DNA of 64,000 bases, from assembly GCA_036419695.1 (NCBI GenBank), contig CP143946.1, positions 283,501 through 347,500 of the forward strand, written 5' to 3'. This DNA is from [Clostridium] symbiosum (GTDB lineage Bacteria; Bacillota; Clostridia; Lachnospirales; Lachnospiraceae). The translations under genes were made by a program, and so were the position numbers. This document shows positions 52,190-61,025 of the stretch, piece after piece. The notes under the pieces were generated by a model. It saw only the letters and a list, made by a program, of their open reading frames with translations, was not told the origin of the DNA and made no database searches. How positions within the stretch are numbered: position 1 is the first letter of the stretch; each line of letters starts with the position of its first letter.

Positions 52190-52675
52190 ATGAAAATGAC
52201 CGACGATGAAAAATATATGAAAGCGGCGATCCGCGAGGCAAAAAAAGCATATGCACTGGGAGAGGTGCCGATAGGCTGCGTTATTGTTTACGGGGGAAAA
52301 ATAATTGGAAGGGGGTATAACAGAAGAATTGTGGACAAGAACGTCCTGTCCCATGCCGAGATAAACGCCGTCAAAAAGGCGTGTAAAAAAATGGGGGACT
52401 GGCGGCTGGAGGGCTGTACAATGTATGTGACACTGGAACCGTGCCCCATGTGTGCCGGGGCGATTGTCCAGGCCCGCATTCCCAAAGTGAAGATTGGCTC
52501 CATGAATCCCAAGGCCGGATGTGCCGGTTCGGTGATGAACCTGCTGGATGAAAAAGGTTTTAACCACCAGGTAGAGATAGAGACGGGGCTTTTAGGGGAG
52601 GAATGCTCACAGATGCTGAAGGAATTTTTCAGGGAACTGCGGAAGAAGGGCAAAGAGAAGGCAAAAAGTGAATAA
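52190..52675 (+). CDS. tadA: tRNA-specific adenosine deaminase
   Basis: 161 residues. Zinc-site motifs: His55-Ala-Glu57 (VLSHAEINAV) and Cys85-x2-Cys88 (LEPCPMCAGA), as in CDA-fold deaminases. PIGCVIVYGGKIIGRGYN and DEKGFNHQVEIETGLL are TadA-specific. It deaminates A34 of tRNA-Arg to inosine and is essential in most bacteria. ATG 52190 follows ATGGAG at seven bases. The longer open frame to 52043 crosses the promoter and is not used. A terminator follows directly. Confidence 0.93.
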   Translation: MKMTDDEKYMKAAIREAKKAYALGEVPIGCVIVYGGKIIGRGYNRRIVDKNVLSHAEINAVKKACKKMGDWRLEGCTMYVTLEPCPMCAGAIVQARIPKVKIGSMNPKAGCAGSVMNLLDEKGFNHQVEIETGLLGEECSQMLKEFFRELRKKGKEKAKSE

Positions 52676-52680
52676 AAAGG

Positions 52681-52735
52681 AGAGTCTGAACCGTTACTGG
52701 GCATATAGTCAACAGTAACGGTCCGGACTCTTTTT
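52681..52735 (+). terminator. Rho-independent terminator after tadA
   Basis: GAGTCTG-ACCGTTACTG pairs with CAGTAACGGT-CGGACTC, followed by TTTTT. One of the longest stems in the window. Confidence 0.9.
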
Positions 52736-52798
52736 CTATATGGAAGAACCTGACTGCGGATAAATGCAGATTCTTAATTATATAGATTTCATGATCAC

Positions 52799-53824
52799 TT
52801 ACATAATTACCTTAATCCAGCCTTCCGGTGCCTTAATATGGCCCATCTGGATGCCGGTCAGAGTGTCATAGAGCTTCTGTATGGACGGACCCATCTTCTC
52901 CATACCGCTTGGGAAACAGATATCCTTGCCGTGATCCACGATCTTGCCGACCGGAGACACAACGGCTGCCGTACCACAGAGGCCGCATTCGGCGAAATCT
53001 TTCACCTCGTCCAGGAATACTTCCCTCTCCTCGGTCTCCATGCCCAGATATTCCTTTGCTACATAAAGGATGGAACGGCGTGTGATGGATGGAAGGATGC
53101 TGGGTGATTTCGGCGTAACCAGTTTATTGTCCTTTGTGACAAAGATCAGGTTTGCACCGCCTGTCTCCTCGATCTTCGTTCTTGTCTGTGGATCCAGGTA
53201 GACATTCTCGTCGAACCCGTTCTTATGCGCGTCCACGATTGCATGGAGGCTCATCGCATAGTTCAGTCCTGCTTTGATATGGCCGGTTCCGTGTGGAGCC
53301 GCGCGGTCAAAATCGCTGACGCGGATCGTGATTGGTTTTGCGCCGCCCTTAAAGTAAGGCCCTACCGGGGTGGTGAAGATGCGGAACTGATATTCATTGG
53401 CCGGTTTTACGCCGATGACGGAGTCAAAACCGAACATATACGGACGGATGTACAGGCTTGCGCCGGAACCGTACGGCGGGACAAAAGCTGCGTTGGCTTC
53501 CACTACTTTTGCAACCGCTTCCACAAAGCGTTCCTTCGGGAAAACAGGCATTTCAAGGCCTTTTGCAGAATTCTCCATACGCTCTCCGTTTAAGTCGGGG
53601 CGGAATGTTACAATGTGGCCGTCTTCCGTGGTGTAGGCCTTTAAACCTTCAAAACATGTCTGAGCGTACTGGAGCACGCCTGCACATTCGTTTAATACAA
53701 TATTTGCGTCTGTCGTCAGGACGCCCTCGTCCCAGGCGCCGTCCTTAAACTGTGAAACATAGCGGTAGTCGGTCTGAATATAGCTAAAGCCGATATTTGC
53801 CCAATCAAGATTTTTCTTTTCCAT
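52799..53824 (-). CDS. ilvE: Branched-chain amino acid aminotransferase
   Basis: 341 residues, fold-type IV PLP enzyme of the longer (BCAT II) group. It shows the motif around the catalytic Lys GTGHIKAGLNYAMSL, then GFDENVYLD, IEETGGANLIFV, the late CGTAAVVSPVG, and an N-terminal LQYAQTCFEGLKAY. It transfers the amino group between Glu and Leu/Ile/Val precursors. The gene stands alone, distant from the IlvD-like dehydratase in this window. Its promoter is 70-100 bases upstream. Confidence 0.95.
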   Translation of the reverse strand: MEKKNLDWANIGFSYIQTDYRYVSQFKDGAWDEGVLTTDANIVLNECAGVLQYAQTCFEGLKAYTTEDGHIVTFRPDLNGERMENSAKGLEMPVFPKERFVEAVAKVVEANAAFVPPYGSGASLYIRPYMFGFDSVIGVKPANEYQFRIFTTPVGPYFKGGAKPITIRVSDFDRAAPHGTGHIKAGLNYAMSLHAIVDAHKNGFDENVYLDPQTRTKIEETGGANLIFVTKDNKLVTPKSPSILPSITRRSILYVAKEYLGMETEEREVFLDEVKDFAECGLCGTAAVVSPVGKIVDHGKDICFPSGMEKMGPSIQKLYDTLTGIQMGHIKAPEGWIKVIM

Positions 53825-53893
53825 AGCGATACTCCATTCTTGTTTATTGAACTGGTGTTAACGTGTTACAGTAATAAATAATGGTTTGCCCCT

Positions 53894-53922
53894 ATTATAA
53901 TAACATCTGGCTCACGTTGCAA
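53894..53922 (-). promoter_or_regulatory. ilvE promoter
   Basis: Minus strand TTGCAA (53917-53922) and TATAAT (53894-53899), 17-base spacer. It leaves a ~60-base leader with no obvious attenuator peptide. Confidence 0.7.
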
Positions 53923-54081
53923 GATTATGTGCTGAAAAAACTGAAAAACTGCTTCCAACCGGCGGGGCGATATCTTTTTCTTATTATAAAGGGTTTTAAC
54001 GTAAATATAAAATGCTATCTGGGCATATTTGCCATGTTATTTTGTTATACCTCGGTTTTGCGAAGCTTAAGCGGTTGTGGC

Positions 54082-54110
54082 TTGACAAAAAGTCGGCCTC
54101 CATGTATACT
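54082..54110 (+). promoter_or_regulatory. SRP RNA promoter
   Basis: Perfect TTGACA (54082-54087), 17-base spacer, TATACT (54105-54110). Strong, as expected for a stable RNA. Confidence 0.8.
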
Positions 54111-54156
54111 TAACTAGCTGAAGATTTCACATTATCAGCCATAATCAAGTTATAAA

Positions 54157-54428
54157 GTTTCCGCACTAGCCGGGGAGTTAGCGGTGCCCTGTACCTGCAA
54201 TCCGCTACAGCAGGGGTGATGTCCTCGCCGAGGGCGTTTTGTTGCAGAGCTGCCCCTTGTAAGTGGCGTTGAAGTCTGGGTCTTACGCAACAGGAATCTG
54301 TGAACCGTGTCAGGGCAGGAATGCAGCAGCACTAAGCAGAAGCTCTTGTGTGCCGTGAGGCTGCCTGGACGGAGTTAACTGCAAGGGTAACGTTTGTGAC
54401 ATACGTTCGAAGCGGGATGTGCGGATTT
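54157..54428 (+). ncRNA. ffs: Signal recognition particle RNA, large (Bacillus-type) form
   Basis: About 270 bases. The Alu-domain hallmark GGTGCCCTGTACCTGCAATC is near 54182. The S-domain binding site for Ffh is recognisable in GTGTCAGGGCAGGAATGCAG (54308-54327), followed by CAGCACTAAG. The ends pair (TCCGCAC near 54160 with GTGCGGA near 54420), closing the molecule. It forms the SRP with Ffh for co-translational membrane targeting. Exact ends are estimated from the pairing and may be off by several bases. Confidence 0.9.
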
Positions 54429-54464
54429 AATATATATTAATATTATAATTTTTGTGTCAATGAC

Positions 54465-54494
54465 AAGCTGTTCCGGTTGGAACGGCTTTTTTTA
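54465..54494 (+). terminator. Terminator of the SRP RNA gene
   Basis: AGCTGTTCC pairs with GGAACGGCT around GGTT (one G-T pair), followed by a T run. Confidence 0.85.
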
Positions 54495-54503
54495 AATTCA
54501 TAG

Positions 54504-54586
54504 AAAAATTAACGTTAATTTTTACTGTATTCGTGGGGTTAGACCTTACAGAATCCATTGTCATTTCTACCTGAATATGATAATCT
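54504..54586 (+). promoter_or_regulatory. folA promoter and upstream 20-bp palindrome
   Basis: TTGTCA (54558-54563) and TAATCT (54581-54586) are 17 bases apart, with TGA giving an extended -10. Upstream, AAAAATTAACGTTAATTTTT (54504-54523) is a perfect 20-bp palindrome, a possible operator. Confidence 0.55.
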
Positions 54587-54656
54587 TTGGAGGATCACCG
54601 GACAATGGACGGCAGATAGAAATTTATGCCGTATGAGGAACTATTGGAGGAAGATA

Positions 54657-55127
54657 ATGATTGCTTTGGTAGTGGCGTATGCGAAAAACCGCGTCATAGG
54701 AAAAGACGGCCGTATTCCCTGGAATATTGACGGGGAAAAGACGCGGTTTAAGAATTTAACGGTAAATCATGTTGTTATCATGGGGAGGAAAACCTATGAA
54801 GAAATCGGCAGGCCTCTGCCAAACCGGACAACAATTGTGATTTCAAAGACGAAGGATTTTACCGCTGAAAACTGTCAAACAGCCAAATCACTGCAGGAAG
54901 CTATCGTACTTGCCGTTGACGAAGATACTTATATCTCCGGCGGAGCCGGTATTTATGAAGAATCCTTACCACTCGTTGAAAAAATGTATATTACGGAAAT
55001 CGATGCAGAAATCGAGGGAGATACATTTTTCCCCGAGTTTGAAGAGGATTTATTTGTCAAAGAGATAGAGCGGAGAGTGGACGGTGATATTCCGTACACC
55101 TTTCTGACCTATACAAGAAAATCATAA
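54657..55127 (+). CDS. folA: Dihydrofolate reductase
   Basis: 156 residues. [24 protein letters not shown] at the start, [23 protein letters not shown] and [13 protein letters not shown] (cofactor loop) are classic DHFR features, as is the late FLTYTRKS strand. It reduces dihydrofolate to tetrahydrofolate with NADPH. ATG 54657 follows TTGGAGGAAG; the longer frame to 54558 has no ribosome site and overlaps the promoter. It is the first gene of the folate operon. Confidence 0.96.
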   Translation: MIALVVAYAKNRVIGKDGRIPWNIDGEKTRFKNLTVNHVVIMGRKTYEEIGRPLPNRTTIVISKTKDFTAENCQTAKSLQEAIVLAVDEDTYISGGAGIYEESLPLVEKMYITEIDAEIEGDTFFPEFEEDLFVKEIERRVDGDIPYTFLTYTRKS

Positions 55128-55174
55128 TTTTAGGAACAGTGCCGGACAGGCAGCATTGTAGGGAGGGGATTACA

Positions 55175-55732
55175 ATGGATAAAGAAAAAATTAAAGAAGG
55201 GGTCAGGCTCATTCTCGAAGGAATTGGGGAAGATATCAACAGAGAAGGGCTTTTAGAAACACCGGACCGGATTGCCAGGATGTATGAAGAACTGGCTGCC
55301 GGATACACCGACGACGCGGCGGTGCATCTGAAGAAAAGATTCCATGTGGACAGCAATGATATTGTCATGGAAAAGGATATTCATTTTTATTCTTTTTGCG
55401 AACACCATATGCTGCCTTTCTACGGGACGGCGAGCATTGCCTACATTCCGGACGGGGAAGTAGTCGGTTTAAGTAAAATAGCAAGGACTCTGGAGGTATA
55501 TGCGAAACGTTTCCAGCTTCAGGAACGCCTGACTGCCCAGATTGCGGACGCCTTTATGAAAGAACTGAACCCGAAGGGCGTAATGGTGCGCATTGAAGCG
55601 GAACATATGTGCATGACGATGCGCGGAATCAAAAAGCCTGGAACAAAAACAGTGACTATCGTTACCAGAGGGGCGTTTGATGACAGCGAAATGCTGCAGA
55701 ACCGTTTTTATCAAATGCTGGAACGGAGATAA
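55175..55732 (+). CDS. folE: GTP cyclohydrolase I
   Basis: 185 residues, type IA. Conserved motifs: [15 protein letters not shown], the zinc Cys-His pair in [31 protein letters not shown], and the second Cys in [13 protein letters not shown]. It converts GTP to 7,8-dihydroneopterin triphosphate, the first step of folate synthesis. ATG 55175 has GGGAGGGG upstream. It ends 10 bases before the HD gene start. Confidence 0.96.
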   Translation: MDKEKIKEGVRLILEGIGEDINREGLLETPDRIARMYEELAAGYTDDAAVHLKKRFHVDSNDIVMEKDIHFYSFCEHHMLPFYGTASIAYIPDGEVVGLSKIARTLEVYAKRFQLQERLTAQIADAFMKELNPKGVMVRIEAEHMCMTMRGIKKPGTKTVTIVTRGAFDDSEMLQNRFYQMLERR

Positions 55733-55742
55733 GTGCGAAGCT

Positions 55743-56225
55743 ATGGAACGGATTAATCGAATCTGCCGCCATCCTCTATGGAAGGAAAGCGTGGCAGAAA
55801 TACAGAGGCTGGAAGAAGAACGGATTTTTTGCAGGCATAATCCGGCTCATTATCTGGATGTAGCCCGTATCGCCTATATTGAAAATCTGGAAAAGAATAT
55901 CGGTATCTCAAAAGAAGTCATCTATGCGGCTGCGCTGCTCCACGATATTGGAAGACACCGTCAATACCTGGAAGGGATACCGCATGAAGAGGCCAGCGCC
56001 GTGCTGGCGGATCCGATTCTGAGGGACTGCGGCTTTACGGAAATGGAGCAGAAAGAGATCATTTCCGCAATTTCGGAACACCGGACACCGGAAACGGCAG
56101 GAAAAGAAAATCTTCAGGGGTTGATTTACCGGGCGGATAAGAGTTCCAGAAGCTGTCTGTTCTGCAATGCGTTTGAAGAATGCAACTGGAGCATGGAGAA
56201 GAAAAATATTACATTGAAGGTCTAA
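55743..56225 (+). CDS. HD-domain protein of the folate operon
   Basis: 160 residues. An HD phosphohydrolase fold with intact metal ligands: His in FCRHNPAHYLDVAR, His-Asp in AALLHDIGRHRQY, HEEASAVL, and EHRTPET with the later YRADKSSR. HD enzymes cleave phosphate esters or nucleotide di/triphosphates. Placed between folE and folP, it is a candidate for hydrolysis of dihydroneopterin triphosphate, a step otherwise missing in the operon. A C-terminal Cys pair (CLFCNAFEECNW) is notable. The ribosome site is weak (GGAGA, 11 bases upstream). Confidence 0.85.
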   Translation: MERINRICRHPLWKESVAEIQRLEEERIFCRHNPAHYLDVARIAYIENLEKNIGISKEVIYAAALLHDIGRHRQYLEGIPHEEASAVLADPILRDCGFTEMEQKEIISAISEHRTPETAGKENLQGLIYRADKSSRSCLFCNAFEECNWSMEKKNITLKV

Positions 56226-56243
56226 ATACAGGGGAATGCTATC

Positions 56244-57062
56244 ATGATGAAAATTGGAAACCGATTATTTGATGTAGAAAACGACTGTTCTATTATGGGA
56301 ATATTAAATGTCACACCCGATTCTTTCTCCGACGGAGGAATGTGGAATGACATTGAAAAAACAAAGAAACATACGGCCGATATGATTGAAGAAGGCGCTG
56401 CGATTATTGATGTCGGAGGAGAGTCCACACGTCCGGGGCATGTGCAGATCAGTATCCAGGAAGAAATTGACCGGGTTGTGCCCGCGATTGAAATGATAAA
56501 GAAGAATTTTGACATTCCGGTGTCCATCGACAGTTACAAGGGACAGGTAGTGGAAGCTGCCTTAAAAGCGGGAGCCGATATGGTGAACGATATCTGGGGG
56601 CTGAAATACGACCGGAAAGTGGCGGACCTGATTGCTCAGTATCGGATCCCATGCTGTCTGATGCATAACCGGGAAAAGGCGGATTACGGCAATTTCATGG
56701 ACGATATGTGCAGGGACATGCGTGATTCGCTCGCCATTGCTAAAGAGGCTGGAATCGACGACAGCCAGATTATTTTAGATCCCGGAGTGGGATTCGGGAA
56801 AACCTATGAAAATAACCTGACGGCTATCAATCAACTGGAAAAGCTTTCGGCGCTCGGTTATCCGGTCCTTCTTGCAACCTCCAGAAAGTCCGTGATTGGC
56901 ACGGCGCTTGATTTGCCGACGGATCAGAGGGTCGAGGGGACAATCGTCACAACCGTTCTGGGAGTACAGAAAAAAGCGGCATTTATCCGCGTCCACGATA
57001 TTAAAGAAAATTTAAGGGCAATCCGTATGACGCAGGCTATCATGAGAGAGGGAAGGAAATAA
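56244..57062 (+). CDS. folP: Dihydropteroate synthase
   Basis: 272 residues, TIM barrel. IMGILNVTPDSFSDGG, GAAIIDVGGESTRPGH, SIDSYKGQVVEAALKAGADMVNDI, ILDPGVGFGKT and LLATSRKSVIG are all present. It joins 6-hydroxymethyl-dihydropterin pyrophosphate with p-aminobenzoate; it is the sulfonamide target. Start at ATG 56244 or the adjacent ATG 56247; AGGGGAA precedes. Only one base separates its stop from the folBK start. Confidence 0.96.
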   Translation: MMKIGNRLFDVENDCSIMGILNVTPDSFSDGGMWNDIEKTKKHTADMIEEGAAIIDVGGESTRPGHVQISIQEEIDRVVPAIEMIKKNFDIPVSIDSYKGQVVEAALKAGADMVNDIWGLKYDRKVADLIAQYRIPCCLMHNREKADYGNFMDDMCRDMRDSLAIAKEAGIDDSQIILDPGVGFGKTYENNLTAINQLEKLSALGYPVLLATSRKSVIGTALDLPTDQRVEGTIVTTVLGVQKKAAFIRVHDIKENLRAIRMTQAIMREGRK

Positions 57063-57063
57063 A

Positions 57064-57894
57064 ATGACGAAAGCATCTTTTTGCGACGAAATACATATTG
57101 AAGATCTGGAAGTATATGCGAATCACGGTGTTTTTCCAGAGGAGACAAAACTCGGACAGAGATTTCTGGTTTCCCTTACAATGTATGTCAATACCAGGCA
57201 TGCCGGAAGAACGGACTGTCTGGAACATTCCATCAATTATGGTGACGTATGTGCTTTTATAACCCGTTATATGAAAGAAAACACATATAAACTGATTGAA
57301 GCGGCTGCCGAAAATCTGGCCGAAGCGCTTTTTAGGCATTATTCCCTTCTGCATGGCGTTACGCTGGAACTTAAAAAACCGTGGGCGCCGATTGGGCTTC
57401 CCCTCAAGACCGTTTCCGTAAAAATTACCCGCTTCTGGCACACCGCTTATATCGGGCTTGGTTCCAATCTGGGGGACAAAAAAGGATATCTGGATCAGGC
57501 GGTTAAATCATTGAATGAACGTTCCGGCTGCCATGTGGAGAAAGTGTCCTCCTACTTGGTGACGGAGCCTTACGGCGGGGTGGAGCAGGATGACTTCCTG
57601 AATGCCTGCCTGATTTTAAAAACACTTTTATCACCGCAGGAATTATTGGAATCCCTTCATGAGATTGAGCAGGACGCCCATCGTGAACGCATTGTCCATT
57701 GGGGTCCCAGAACGCTGGACTTAGATATTTTAATGTATGATGATGAGATCCTGGAAACCGACGACCTCATTATTCCGCATGTGGAGATGCATCTGCGCGA
57801 TTTTGTTTTAAAACCTTTACAGGAAATCGCACCCAATAAAAGACACCCGGTTTATCAGAAAACAATGACACAACTGCTGAATGGGCTGAAATGA
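57064..57894 (+). CDS. folBK: FolB-FolK fusion: dihydroneopterin aldolase / HPPK
   Basis: 276 residues with two enzymes in order of reaction. Residues ~5-118 are dihydroneopterin aldolase (IHIEDLEVYANHGVFPEETK, SINYGDVCAFITRY, LIEAAAENLAE). Residues ~125-275 are hydroxymethyldihydropterin pyrophosphokinase (AYIGLGSNLGDK, GPRTLDLDILMYDDE, HLRDFVLKPLQEIAP). The product feeds FolP encoded just upstream. The fusion channels two consecutive steps. A hairpin (57904-57950) follows without a T run. No folC is present in this operon. Confidence 0.95.
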   Translation: MTKASFCDEIHIEDLEVYANHGVFPEETKLGQRFLVSLTMYVNTRHAGRTDCLEHSINYGDVCAFITRYMKENTYKLIEAAAENLAEALFRHYSLLHGVTLELKKPWAPIGLPLKTVSVKITRFWHTAYIGLGSNLGDKKGYLDQAVKSLNERSGCHVEKVSSYLVTEPYGGVEQDDFLNACLILKTLLSPQELLESLHEIEQDAHRERIVHWGPRTLDLDILMYDDEILETDDLIIPHVEMHLRDFVLKPLQEIAPNKRHPVYQKTMTQLLNGLK

Positions 57895-57903
57895 TACGGC
57901 AAT

Positions 57904-57950
57904 ACAGACGGGACCGCACAGGAGGGTTATCCTCCGGTGCGGTCCTCTGT
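57904..57950 (+). terminator. Hairpin at the end of the folate operon
   Basis: ACAGACGGGACCGCAC pairs with GTGCGGTCCTCTGT (minor mismatches), with an inner GGAGG/CCTCC. The tail ATTTGCC is not a T run, so termination strength is uncertain. Confidence 0.6.
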
Positions 57951-58047
57951 ATTTGCCTGCGGGCAATTTCCCGGAAGGTACTGTAAAACCTCATTCTTTT
58001 CCGTAAAAGAGTAAGGCGGAGTAAAGAAGATCGTAAAGAAATTTTCC

Positions 58048-58076
58048 TTGCCCGCGGAACATGATTGTATTATAAT
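58048..58076 (+). promoter_or_regulatory. pfk promoter
   Basis: TTGCCC (58048-58053), 17-base spacer, TATAAT (58071-58076). The leader is about 85 bases. Confidence 0.7.
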
Positions 58077-58167
58077 TACAAAATGGGTATATTGTAACCT
58101 GAGATCAGCCTGTTGTTACGAACGGTGACAGGATGAAAATACAGTGTTAAGAAAGGGTGTGTCATTC

Positions 58168-59247
58168 ATGAAGAGAATTGGTATGCTGACCAGCGGTGGG
58201 GACTGCCAGAGCCTGAATGCAACAATGCGCGGCGTGGCGAAGGCTCTGTATAAAATGTATGACGACGTTGAGATAGTAGGTTTTGAGGATGGCTACAAGG
58301 GACTGATGTATGCAGACTACCGGATAATGAAGCCGTCGGAGTTTTCGGGAATACTGACAAGAGGCGGCACCATTCTAGGCACATCCAGACAGCCGTTTAA
58401 ACTGATGAGGACTCCGGATGAGAACGGTTTAGATAAAGTGGCTGCGATGAAACATACTTATTATAAATTAAAACTCGAATGTCTCGTGGTGCTTGGCGGC
58501 AATGGGAGCCAGAAGACGGCCAACCTGCTTCGGGAGGAGGGGCTTAACATCGTTTCCCTTCCGAAGACGATCGACAATGACCTGTGGGGGAGCGAGCTGA
58601 CGTTCGGTTTCCACAGCGCCGTCGAAGTAGCGACCAATGCAATCGACTGCATTCATACAACTGCGGCTTCCCATGGCCGTGTTTTCATTGTAGAGATAAT
58701 GGGACATAAAGTAGGATGGCTGACCCTCTATGCGGGAATCGCAGGAGGCGCGGACATTATTTTGATTCCCGAGATTCCCTATGACATTGATATTGTCGTG
58801 GAGGCCATCAAGGGCAGGGTGAGGAGCGGTAAGAACTTTACCATCCTGGCGGTGGCGGAAGGCGCTATTTCTAAGGATGATGCGGCGCTCACCAAGAAAG
58901 AACTGAAAGAAAAGAAGAAGAACGGCCAGGTTTATCCATCGGTGGCATACGCACTGGGCGCTCAGATTCAGGAGAAAACAGGACAGGAGATACGCGTCAC
59001 GGTTCCAGGCCATATGCAGAGGGGCGGAGAGCCCACTCCGTTTGACCGTGTTATTTCCACGCGCCTCGGAGCGGCGGCCGCTCAGATGATTGCGAATGAA
59101 GAGTATGGTTATATGGTTGCTTTGAATGACAGCCAGATTACCAAGGTGCCGCTGGAGGATATCGCAGGCAAGCTTAAGACGGTCGATCCGAAGAGTGATA
59201 TAATCAAGGAGGCCAAGTCTGTGGGAATCAGTTTCGGCGACGAATAA
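58168..59247 (+). CDS. pfkA: 6-phosphofructokinase, group III mixed signature
   Basis: 359 residues, longer than the ~320 of classical ATP-PfkA. The N-terminus is MLTSGGDCQSLNATMRG rather than G-G-D-A-P-G-x-N. The donor-site motif reads GGNGSQ with Asn112 where Asp is usual; the next residue is Gly (ATP type). The catalytic segment is PKTIDND with Lys133 (common in PPi-type and group III enzymes). MGHKVGWLTLYAG and VPGHMQRGGEPTPFDR complete it. It phosphorylates fructose-6-phosphate; the phosphate donor is uncertain. ATG 58168 has AAAGGG upstream. Confidence 0.88.
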   Translation: MKRIGMLTSGGDCQSLNATMRGVAKALYKMYDDVEIVGFEDGYKGLMYADYRIMKPSEFSGILTRGGTILGTSRQPFKLMRTPDENGLDKVAAMKHTYYKLKLECLVVLGGNGSQKTANLLREEGLNIVSLPKTIDNDLWGSELTFGFHSAVEVATNAIDCIHTTAASHGRVFIVEIMGHKVGWLTLYAGIAGGADIILIPEIPYDIDIVVEAIKGRVRSGKNFTILAVAEGAISKDDAALTKKELKEKKKNGQVYPSVAYALGAQIQEKTGQEIRVTVPGHMQRGGEPTPFDRVISTRLGAAAAQMIANEEYGYMVALNDSQITKVPLEDIAGKLKTVDPKSDIIKEAKSVGISFGDE

Positions 59248-59275
59248 TAAGGAACAATGAAGGAGCAGAGGGGTC

Positions 59276-60886
59276 ATGTCGTATACAGCGTTATACAGGA
59301 AATGGAGGCCGGCCTCATTTAATGAGGTCAAAGGCCAGGACCACATTGTAAAGACATTAAAAAACCAGATAACGTCGGGACGAATCGGACACGCCTATCT
59401 GTTCTGCGGAACGCGGGGAACAGGTAAGACCAGTATTGCAAAGATATTTGCAAAGGCCGTGAACTGTGAGAATCCGGTCGATGGAAGCCCCTGCGGCGAA
59501 TGTGAGATGTGCCGCCAGATATCCTCCGGCGCTTCACTGAACGTGGTGGAAATCGATGCGGCATCCAACAACGGCGTGGAGAATATCCGTGACATCCGAG
59601 ATCAGGTACAGTATCCGCCGACGGAGGGACGCTACCGTGTTTACATCATCGATGAGGTCCATATGCTGTCCATCGGGGCATTCAATGCCCTTTTAAAGAC
59701 ATTGGAGGAACCGCCGTCCTATGTTATATTTATCCTGGCCACAACGGAGGTCCACAAGATTCCGATCACGATTTTGTCGCGGTGCCAGAGATACGATTTT
59801 AAGAGAATTACGATTGATACCATCGCAGCCCGTCTCCATGAGCTGACCCAGGCCGAGCAGATCGATGTAGATGAGAAAGCGCTGCGGTACGTGGCGAAAG
59901 CGGCGGACGGTTCCATGCGAGACGCACTGAGTCTGCTGGACCAGTGCACGGCATTCCATTTTGGGGAGAAGCTCACCTATGACAACGTGCTGGAAGTGCT
60001 GGGAGCTGTCGATAACAGCGTATTCAGCAGTCTGTTCAGGGCGGTCACGGCAGGTGACACCAAGGGATGTATCTATAAGATAGAAGAGATGATAATCCAG
60101 GGACGCGATCTGACACAGATGGTGAATGATTTCGTCTGGTATATGAGAAATCTTCTGATTGTGAAGACAACAGATGATGCGGAAGATATGCTGGATATGT
60201 CGTCCGAGAATATCGCCCTTTTAAAGGAAGAGGCAGATATGACGGACGGCGAGACACTGATGAGGTACATCAGGATATTCTCGGAGTTGTCGGGGCAGCT
60301 GCGCTATGCCAGTCAGAAGCGCGTCCTGGCTGAGATTGCATTTATAAAGCTGACAAGGCCGTCAATGGAACAGAATCTCGATTCCGTTCTACAGCGGCTT
60401 ACCATGATAGAGAAAAGAATGGATGAAATTCCGTCCAGTCTGCCCGATCTGGCCGCGCTTGCGGCATTGGGAGAAAGGGCCGGACAGGTAGGCGCGGCAG
60501 AACAGCAGAAACCGGGCAAAGCGGAAGAACCGGCCAAAACCGTTTCACTTCCCAAGGCCCAGTATGAAGATTTGATGCTGATGCGCGGCGAGTGGCAGAA
60601 GGTTTCCAGGATGATGGGAGGCGCGGTCCGTGTGGCTCTCAGGGATACGGAGGTGGAGCCGGCCGGTGACAGCTGTCTTAGCATCGCATTCAGCGACGCC
60701 GGAAATTTCTCCATCGTAAACCGCGAGTCGGTAATGCAGGAATTAAAAGAGGCGGTAGAGAAAAACTATGGTAAGAGTATAGATTTCAAGGCCATCCTGA
60801 ACGATTCCGGCAAAAAGTCTACAACGCTCTATGTGAGCGATGATGACTTAAAAGTCATTCATGATGATATTGTAGTGGAGGACTGA
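59276..60886 (+). CDS. dnaX: DNA polymerase III gamma/tau subunit
   Basis: 536 residues. It starts MSYTALYRKWRPASFNEVKGQ, with Walker A GTRGTGKTS, a four-Cys zinc module (CENPVDGSPCGECEMC), IIDEVHMLS and the sensor 1 TTEVHKIP. The tail after ~380 is the tau-like region with a coil and a C-terminal domain. It is the clamp-loader motor of the replisome. AAGGAGCAGAGG precedes ATG. dnaX-ybaB-recR is a conserved order. Confidence 0.96.
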   Translation: MSYTALYRKWRPASFNEVKGQDHIVKTLKNQITSGRIGHAYLFCGTRGTGKTSIAKIFAKAVNCENPVDGSPCGECEMCRQISSGASLNVVEIDAASNNGVENIRDIRDQVQYPPTEGRYRVYIIDEVHMLSIGAFNALLKTLEEPPSYVIFILATTEVHKIPITILSRCQRYDFKRITIDTIAARLHELTQAEQIDVDEKALRYVAKAADGSMRDALSLLDQCTAFHFGEKLTYDNVLEVLGAVDNSVFSSLFRAVTAGDTKGCIYKIEEMIIQGRDLTQMVNDFVWYMRNLLIVKTTDDAEDMLDMSSENIALLKEEADMTDGETLMRYIRIFSELSGQLRYASQKRVLAEIAFIKLTRPSMEQNLDSVLQRLTMIEKRMDEIPSSLPDLAALAALGERAGQVGAAEQQKPGKAEEPAKTVSLPKAQYEDLMLMRGEWQKVSRMMGGAVRVALRDTEVEPAGDSCLSIAFSDAGNFSIVNRESVMQELKEAVEKNYGKSIDFKAILNDSGKKSTTLYVSDDDLKVIHDDIVVED

Positions 60887-61025
60887 CAGGACAGGATCAC
60901 AGATAATTCGATTTGCGAAGGGGGAACATCAGGGCGTACCGGTTCCCGGCAGACCGGATTTTGAGATAAAAAGCATAAAACAAGGATATTATAAAAGAAG
61001 ATCAATAATCAGGAGGATGAACACC

